The notes below the pieces were generated by a model. The model searched no databases, was not told where the DNA came from, and saw nothing but the letters and a program-made list of their open reading frames with translations. Both the position numbers and the translations under genes were made by a program. Of a stretch of 63,216 bases of DNA, positions 58,742 to 63,216 are shown one piece after another. Location: positions 1 through 63,216 of the IMG/VR virus record IMGVR_UViG_3300046517_001388; one strand, 5' to 3'. Each line of letters begins with the position of its first letter. Within the stretch, counting starts at the first letter, position 1. The stretch comes from a virus.

Positions 58742-59086
58742 ATGCGAATCGTAAATCAAGCTACTGAAACAGACGCCAAGCTCACCGGCATGGCATTTCC
58801 GGCCAATGATTGGGAGGCGCGGTCTAAGGCCCGCCAAGCCGCTGCCAAGGCCATCGTAGACGCACTGGGGGCACCGATTGACCTGTCCCGGCCTGCCAAG
58901 GTTGCCCATGATGCCAAGACAGATCGCTACCAGATCACCTGGACTGTGGGGGACGCTACCCTGACCCTCAAGGCTACCGATGAGGTGGCGGCATTTGTAG
59001 CGCAGCACGTTCGCATGGCGGGCACCTGGATTGGCCGCATGGAAGCGGGCGTATTGGTTGACGTGTACCTGATCACTGTCTGCTAG
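58742..59086 (+). CDS. Small accessory protein
   Basis: A 114-residue protein behind an exact AAAGGACACC box. It reads as an alpha/beta fold (RQAAAKAIVDALGAPIDLS, then YQITWTVGDATLTLKATDEV). No motif recognised. Confidence 0.5.
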   Translation: MRIVNQATETDAKLTGMAFPANDWEARSKARQAAAKAIVDALGAPIDLSRPAKVAHDAKTDRYQITWTVGDATLTLKATDEVAAFVAQHVRMAGTWIGRMEAGVLVDVYLITVC

Positions 59087-59098
59087 GCATGTACCTTC

Positions 59099-59145
59099 GG
59101 GCTCTTATCACCGAGAGCCCCTTGGCCTGCGCCTATCACGCCAGG
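59099..59145 (+). ncRNA. Two-hairpin leader, copy C (divergent)
   Basis: Hairpin 1: GGGCTCT 59099-59105 with AGAGCCC 59114-59120 (loop TATCACCG, whose end bases may add a U-G pair). A second, weaker CCTG/CAGG hairpin lies at 59126-59145. The ATG of the next gene is at 59162, or 59171 behind AAATGACACC. This stem 1 again keeps pairing with changed bases. Confidence 0.5.
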
Positions 59146-59161
59146 AGAAACGAGTTATCAA

Positions 59162-59467
59162 ATGACACCGATGGAAACCAAGATCAACAAGGGCCTGCTG
59201 GAACACGCTGCCGGGACGCACATCTTTTGCCCCCGCTGCCGCCAGATCATGGACTGCCGCCGCACCGTGCTGGTCACCTTCACTCAGACCAATGGCGGCA
59301 TGAAGACCTGGACTATGTGCGCGGCCTGCTATGACCGCATCAAACTGGAACTCCATGACCTTGTCCTGGGCATGAAGGGCACTCTGGATGTGGTTGATGG
59401 CCGGGAAGTGTTTGCCCGTGCCCCTCGCACCCGCAAAGCCACCACCGCCGTTCAGGAGGTCCAGTAA
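59162..59467 (+). CDS. Zinc-ribbon accessory protein
   Basis: A 101-residue protein. CPRCRQIMDCRRTV and the later MCAACYDRI give two CxxC pairs. The start could be 59162 or the second ATG at 59171, which follows AAATGACACC. Likely metal-binding. Confidence 0.55.
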   Translation: MTPMETKINKGLLEHAAGTHIFCPRCRQIMDCRRTVLVTFTQTNGGMKTWTMCAACYDRIKLELHDLVLGMKGTLDVVDGREVFARAPRTRKATTAVQEVQ

Positions 59468-59469
59468 CC

Positions 59470-59871
59470 ATGGCCACACCGAAACTAAGCACCAAAGCAT
59501 GGGCCGAGCTTGCCAAGTTAGCCGCACGCACTCAGCCTTTCGAGCGGTACGCGACTGATCCCAGCTTGCTCTCACAATTGGAAGATGCTGGGATGGTTCA
59601 CGCCATGGAAGGGATTGCCGCCCTGGCCGAGGTCCACACGCGCTTACGTGCCGGGATCACCGCTGCCATCCAAGCCGCCCACGCCGCACTGGATGCCGGT
59701 GACTATGCCGAGGTCAAACGGCTGATGTCCGATGCCGAGTACAACCAAGTGCTGATCAATCACGCCACTGATGACGGTGACGGGTGCCCCATGTTCTATC
59801 TGGTCTCCTATGCTGGCCGATTCCAACTCGCGCAGCATGAGAGCCGCAAGCGCAACAAGGGGGTCCAGTAA
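59470..59871 (+). CDS. Small helical accessory protein
   Basis: A 133-residue Ala-rich helical protein (AWAELAKLAARTQPFERYAT, then AAIQAAHAALDAGDYAEVKR). No motif. Follows the zinc-ribbon gene by 2 bp. Confidence 0.5.
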   Translation: MATPKLSTKAWAELAKLAARTQPFERYATDPSLLSQLEDAGMVHAMEGIAALAEVHTRLRAGITAAIQAAHAALDAGDYAEVKRLMSDAEYNQVLINHATDDGDGCPMFYLVSYAGRFQLAQHESRKRNKGVQ

Positions 59872-59873
59872 CC

Positions 59874-60095
59874 ATGCCCGCCAATCGCGCTACCAGCCCC
59901 TCCAGGCCCCCGGTTCAGGTCCCCACCATGCACGAGGTGCGCGTTGCCCTCGCGAGGCACTGGGGACTCCGCAACGGGCTCAAATGCAACAAGGGCGGAT
60001 GGGTTCGCTCCACCGTCAACAACCGTGTGATCGGGCAGGGATGGTGCACCGTGTATCGCCGCCACTACCAGACCATCTGGGCTCAGTTCCAATAG
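59874..60095 (+). CDS. Small basic accessory protein
   Basis: A 73-residue protein rich in Arg and aromatic residues (VRVALARHWGLRNGLKCNKG). May bind nucleic acid. Follows its neighbour by 2 bp. Confidence 0.45.
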   Translation: MPANRATSPSRPPVQVPTMHEVRVALARHWGLRNGLKCNKGGWVRSTVNNRVIGQGWCTVYRRHYQTIWAQFQ

Positions 60096-60197
60096 GCCGG
60101 TAGCTCACTAGCGCATCCTGTCGCAGCAGGGTGCCCAGTGGGGGCTGCTACGCCACCCAATAAAGCGTTACATTTAAACAGGAGATCAAAAGACACC

Positions 60198-60434
60198 ATG
60201 ACCAAACAGACAGTGACCAACGCACGGGTGATTTGGGATACCGATCACGGTGCCGAGAACCAGGGCTGGTATGTCCGGTTCAGCCTGGACGACGGCCAGG
60301 AACGCGACGTACCGTTTGAGGCACGCCGGGATATCGGCCTGGACCGCGCACGCAAGCAGGCCCGTCTAGAGGCTCGTAACGAGGGCTTCCACATGCCCAA
60401 CGGCACACCGGTCCAGATTGAAGGTCAGGCATAA
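60198..60434 (+). CDS. Small accessory protein
   Basis: A 78-residue protein starting at 60198 behind AAAAGACACC. Its pattern (TNARVIWDTDHGAENQGWYV) resembles a short beta-rich domain. No motif. Confidence 0.5.
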   Translation: MTKQTVTNARVIWDTDHGAENQGWYVRFSLDDGQERDVPFEARRDIGLDRARKQARLEARNEGFHMPNGTPVQIEGQA

Positions 60435-60437
60435 CCC

Positions 60438-60635
60438 ATGAGCAGGCGCATCCGGTTTAGCGTCAAGGAACTGGACCTCATTGCCGACATGTGCGCCATC
60501 GCATCCGCCGCCGCATGGGGTGAAGGCGACTACCAGGATTGGAACGAATCCACCGGCAAGGTCTACGACTCCCTGCGTGACAAAGTAAGTGAACTGTTAA
60601 GCCGTAAACAATCTCAATCAAAGGACACCAAATGA
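60438..60635 (+). CDS. Small accessory protein
   Basis: A 65-residue helical protein (FSVKELDLIADMCAIASAAA). Its end overlaps the next gene by 4 bp. Confidence 0.5.
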   Translation: MSRRIRFSVKELDLIADMCAIASAAAWGEGDYQDWNESTGKVYDSLRDKVSELLSRKQSQSKDTK

Positions 60636-61027
60636 ACTCTTACGAACAAGATCAGAAACTGGTACAGGATGCCGCCGCGCTATTCCCTGCCACCTTCGGC
60701 TTACGAGCCTTCCCCGGCGACACCTTTCGCATCGGCTTGAGATCCTCCTACACGAGCGGCTCCCAGGTCATGCTCTACACCGAACGGCTGGCCGCTGATG
60801 GCCGGTGGCAGTCATTCGCCAAGGGCACCCCTGCCGAGTTGCAGGCCGAGGTCATCGCCGCACCCAAGCCGGGAGTCTACGTTGTCCGTTACCGTCAGGT
60901 GAAAGATAGCTCTCAGGGTACCTACGATGTCATCCACGCTCCCACCGGCAACTACATGGACTGCTTTGATGTCCGTAGCTGGGCACAAGCGCATGCTGAC
61001 CACCTGAACTCTTTGGAGGGCAAGTAA
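60632..61027 (+). CDS. Small accessory protein
   Basis: A 131-residue protein behind an exact AAAGGACACC box. Mixed alpha/beta (ALFPATFGLRAFPGDTFRIG, then GVYVVRYRQVKDSSQGTYDV). No motif. Confidence 0.5.
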   Translation: MNSYEQDQKLVQDAAALFPATFGLRAFPGDTFRIGLRSSYTSGSQVMLYTERLAADGRWQSFAKGTPAELQAEVIAAPKPGVYVVRYRQVKDSSQGTYDVIHAPTGNYMDCFDVRSWAQAHADHLNSLEGK

Positions 61028-61029
61028 CC

Positions 61030-61287
61030 ATGACCCTACCCACCATCCATTTGAACGGCACGCATCCCCGTGATCTGCTGGAAGACCAGATGGCCGTTAC
61101 CAATGCCCTGAGGGCCGCGATTGAATCGATGCAACGCGCCTGTCCGAATGGCCGGGACTACTACCCGCAAAGCTCCACGGCCTTCCAGGCTGCAATGGAT
61201 GAGCACCGGGACCGCATCCTGAAACTGACCAACGTACTCCGCGAAGTGGAAGCCATCATGGATCACCTCGCCAGCAACCAACGGTAA
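61030..61287 (+). CDS. Small accessory protein
   Basis: An 85-residue protein, helical (EHRDRILKLTNVLREVEAIM), last of the small genes before the recombinase. No motif. Confidence 0.5.
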   Translation: MTLPTIHLNGTHPRDLLEDQMAVTNALRAAIESMQRACPNGRDYYPQSSTAFQAAMDEHRDRILKLTNVLREVEAIMDHLASNQR

Positions 61288-61317
61288 CCAAATCAAAATC
61301 AAAGGACACCGAAAACT

Positions 61318-62319
61318 ATGAGCCAAGATCTAATTCCCTCCCCTCAGGTTGACCTGCTCAAATTGGTTGACCTAGCCGTGGCCACCTGCCCGAGCCGTCA
61401 CACGCGCAGAGCCTATGCCAGCCGCATCACTGAGTTTTTGAAGACCGGCCTCTCCTTGGACCGGGACGGGCTGGCCACCCACCTCCAGGCCCTCCAGAAG
61501 GCCGGGAAAGGCAAGCCAGAACAGAGGCTGACCATGGCCGCGATCCGCAAGCTGGCCAGCGAGGCTCAGTTGCGCGGTCTGATCTCTCACGGGACCTTGG
61601 CCAGCATGGTCAGCGTGAGCCCTGGCCGGTACACCTCGACTAAGAGCGGGCAGTGGTTGACGGTGGAGGAGCTGCAGCAACTCTCAGCCGCACCGGATCG
61701 CACCACCTACTGGGGCCTGCGGGATGCCGCCGTTCTCAGTGTCCTGGCCGGTTGCGGCCTGCGCCGGTCAGAGGCGGCGGAACTGCCCTGGTCCTGCTAC
61801 GCCTCACGCGAGGGCCGGATGTGTTTGGTGGACTTTGTCGGCAAGGGCGGCAAGGTTCGCACGGTGCCGGTGCCCAAGTGGGCCGAGCGCGATATCGACG
61901 CCTGGAAGAAAGCTTTCCCCAACGTCCCCACCGATTCTGCCCACACCAATCTGGGCGCAACCAAGCGGCACTCGGAACGCCGCGATACCCGTCTGATGTT
62001 TGGGGGCCTGGGTGACCAGGGCATCTCTAAGGCCGTAAGCAGGTACGCAGAGGTCCTGGGCTATGACCTGAGCCCTCATGACCTGCGCCGTACCCTGGCC
62101 AAGCTCCTGCGGTCTGCCGGGGCCCCTCTGGAGCAGATCCAATACACGCTGGGCCATGCCGACATCAAGACCACCATGATCTACCTGGGCCACCACATCA
62201 GCCTGCGGGCCGGTGAGGCAGCGGTGGACAAGATCCTGATGGGCTACGAGGTGGAGCGCAACCCTGAGAGCCGCGACGATATCGCCCGAGGCATCGTGCC
62301 GGTGGAGGTGGGCGCATGA
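61318..62319 (+). CDS. XerC/D-like tyrosine recombinase
   Basis: A 333-residue recombinase with the full tyrosine-recombinase set: Arg149 (CGLRRSE), Lys176 (VGKGGKV), His254/Arg257 (PHDLRRTL), His280 (LGHADIKTT) and Tyr289 (MIYLGHH). It opens behind an AAAGGACACC box. This type resolves multimers or acts in plasmid/phage integration. A second, non-identical recombinase (45088) is in the same phage, so the roles may be divided: one for integration, one for dimer resolution. Confidence 0.85.
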   Translation: MSQDLIPSPQVDLLKLVDLAVATCPSRHTRRAYASRITEFLKTGLSLDRDGLATHLQALQKAGKGKPEQRLTMAAIRKLASEAQLRGLISHGTLASMVSVSPGRYTSTKSGQWLTVEELQQLSAAPDRTTYWGLRDAAVLSVLAGCGLRRSEAAELPWSCYASREGRMCLVDFVGKGGKVRTVPVPKWAERDIDAWKKAFPNVPTDSAHTNLGATKRHSERRDTRLMFGGLGDQGISKAVSRYAEVLGYDLSPHDLRRTLAKLLRSAGAPLEQIQYTLGHADIKTTMIYLGHHISLRAGEAAVDKILMGYEVERNPESRDDIARGIVPVEVGA

Positions 62320-62513
62320 CCCATAAATGGCTGGTCTATTACGAGGCTCAGTATCTGCGGGCCCTCGATACCGCCACCGTGCTGGGGTGCCGCCTGGACT
62401 TGATCCACTGCTGCGCCGTCTGGAATCTGGATGCCGAGGAATACGAGTGGCTCAGGCACTATCTGGAGATCCGGGGGATTGCCACTCAGTGGCCGGTGGA
62501 GGTGGCTGCATGA
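62316..62513 (+). CDS. Small protein
   Basis: A 65-residue protein starting 4 bp inside the recombinase gene. Aromatic helical pattern (HKWLVYYEAQYLRALDTATV). No motif. Confidence 0.5.
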   Translation: MTHKWLVYYEAQYLRALDTATVLGCRLDLIHCCAVWNLDAEEYEWLRHYLEIRGIATQWPVEVAA

Positions 62514-62641
62514 ACACTGCCGAGATGGAGCAGTGGATCGCCACCTGGACGCCATCGGAACGCGCCTGGGTGCTGGGAACCATCCTGTTCCTGGGAGTCA
62601 TGGGATGGGTCATCCTCATCCGGGGCTTGAAACAGAAGTAA
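62510..62641 (+). CDS. 43-residue membrane protein
   Basis: A short protein with a C-terminal hydrophobic span (WVLGTILFLGVMGWVILIRG) then GLKQK. It overlaps the previous stop by ATGA, and the terminator follows. Could be a small membrane anchor or lysis-related peptide. Confidence 0.55.
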   Translation: MNTAEMEQWIATWTPSERAWVLGTILFLGVMGWVILIRGLKQK

Positions 62642-62670
62642 CCCGCCACTAACCAGTGTTCCGCATCACA

Positions 62671-62702
62671 GGGGGGAGTCCATCGGGCTTACCCCCTTTT
62701 TT
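62671..62702 (+). terminator. Rho-independent terminator
   Basis: GGGGGG 62671-62676 pairs with CCCCC 62692-62696, with some further pairing, followed by six T at 62697-62702. It ends the rightward accessory operon. Confidence 0.75.
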
Positions 62703-62882
62703 ACTGCCCTTTTTCATTTTCCGGTACCTTTTCCGGCCATTTTCCCAGTCAATCCACCCACCTATTGCAATCTGCTAAAGTTGGACTCTCCCTAAACACT
62801 AGTAGTTTAATGAAATAGACACTAACATACTTACAGATATACATACACACTATACCTAGACCCCTGTTTTTGGAGAAAACCC
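62703..62882 (+). promoter_or_regulatory. AT-rich promoter region before the RHH gene
   Basis: 180 bp without a gene; AT-rich from about 62765. A TTGGAC at 62781 and a TATACC at 62851 are weak promoter-like hits with poor spacing. GGAGAAAA before the ATG at 62883 fits a ribosome site. Confidence 0.4.
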
Positions 62883-63216
62883 ATGTCTGAACCGCTTCCC
62901 CTGATCCAACCGGCACCTATCCGCTGGGGGCATATCACCTTACTCAAGAGGAGGATAGAGCCCCTCTATGCCACCGGCCCCGGCGGCGAACAATACGTTG
63001 CCGACACCCATGGATACGAATTCATGGACCTGCGATGCGATTGCGGCTTTGAGTTCTCAATCGAGGCTAAGTCATTCACAGGCAAGAGCCAGCTACGAAA
63101 TTGCCAGCGGCCCGAGTGTACCTGTGTAACAAAGCGCGTAGAGTCTACCAATCCCTTCGGAAGGGTAAAACAGACCCGTGGGGTGCCCCAAACCTTCTAT
63201 TTGCGCCCTGAACTAC
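62883..63216 (+). CDS. Zinc-finger plus ribbon-helix-helix protein, 5' part (continues at 1..237)
   Basis: Start of the protein described at 1-237: 69 unique codons before the terminal overlap, then the shared codons, for 147 residues once the ends are joined. MSEPLPLIQPAPIRWGHITL opens; RCDCG, then CQRPECTC, is the cysteine region. It follows GGAGAAAACCC. Confidence 0.8.
   Translation, partial: MSEPLPLIQPAPIRWGHITLLKRRIEPLYATGPGGEQYVADTHGYEFMDLRCDCGFEFSIEAKSFTGKSQLRNCQRPECTCVTKRVESTNPFGRVKQTRGVPQTFYLRPEL
63090..63216. repeat. Direct terminal repeat, copy 2 (circular assembly overlap)
   Basis: Identical to 1-127. See that entry. Confidence 0.95.

Noticed and set aside
47067-62871. AGACCCCTGTTTT shared by 47067 and 62858
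   Set aside because: A 13-base match is expected several times by chance in a genome of this size.
1-63216. tRNA genes, CRISPR arrays, insertion sequences
   Set aside because: No T-loop/anticodon pattern, regular spaced repeats, or transposase with inverted ends was seen; the OrfA-like HTH protein at 52455 lacks a catalytic domain and flanking repeats.

Overview
The window is a complete temperate tailed-phage genome that was assembled as a circle. Bases 1-127 are repeated exactly at 63090-63216, and one reading frame (62883 through the join to 237) is intact only when the ends are joined, so the molecule is about 63,089 bp. The short-tailed (podovirus-like) form is inferred. There is a P22-type portal-sized protein, a scaffold, a capsid, T7 gp11/gp12-like tail proteins and large internal-virion-like proteins, but no tape measure, sheath or baseplate. 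The host cannot be proven from sequence. The integrase N-terminus (YRRH, then spaced Cys and a CxC) resembles integrases I associate with Acidobacteriota, so a soil acidobacterial host is a low-to-moderate inference. No tRNA, rRNA, CRISPR array or insertion sequence was seen.

Layout. (1) 62883-2888, rightward: a zinc-finger/ribbon-helix-helix protein across the circle join, 9-bp iterons, an HTH protein, a ParB-like protein and an AAA+ ATPase. (2) 3065-8924, rightward: a recombination/repair module (Cas4/RecB-like nuclease, Sak4-like ATPase, ERCC4/XPF-type nuclease, a protein with an SSB-like acidic tail) followed by small genes. A 93-nt region that folds as a three-way junction lies at 4005-4097. 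(3) 8921-16139, rightward: a tightly overlapping modification island with three or four glycosyltransferases, a B12-type radical SAM enzyme, a DGQR-domain protein and a SAM methyltransferase. (4) 16198-44837, leftward: virion and packaging genes, with TerL encoded as two overlapping ORFs. (5) 44838-47124: divergent control region, tyrosine integrase, two excisionase-like HTH proteins, and a repeat-rich noncoding stretch that may hold attP or an origin. (6) 47691-49532, rightward: a lone secreted beta-helix protein, probably a cargo (moron) gene. (7) 49539-55499, leftward: about 18 small accessory genes, many with paired cysteines. (8) 55500-62641, rightward: an accessory operon with a shared AAAGGACACC ribosome-binding box and a repeated two-hairpin leader, ending with a second, XerC/D-like tyrosine recombinase, two small genes and a terminator.

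How it fits together. The palindrome GTAGANTCTAC occurs at five places: inside the join gene, after the ParB/AAA+ pair, inside TerL, and before both HTH genes. It is a good candidate for a shared operator or centromere-like site. The ParB-like protein, RHH protein, Xer-like recombinase and iterons together raise the possibility of plasmid-like lysogeny, although the separate integrase argues that chromosomal integration is also possible. The most novel-looking elements are the covarying two-hairpin leaders (57270-59145), the three-way-junction RNA, the GTAGANTCTAC regulon, the glycosyltransferase/radical-SAM/DGQR island and the split terminase.
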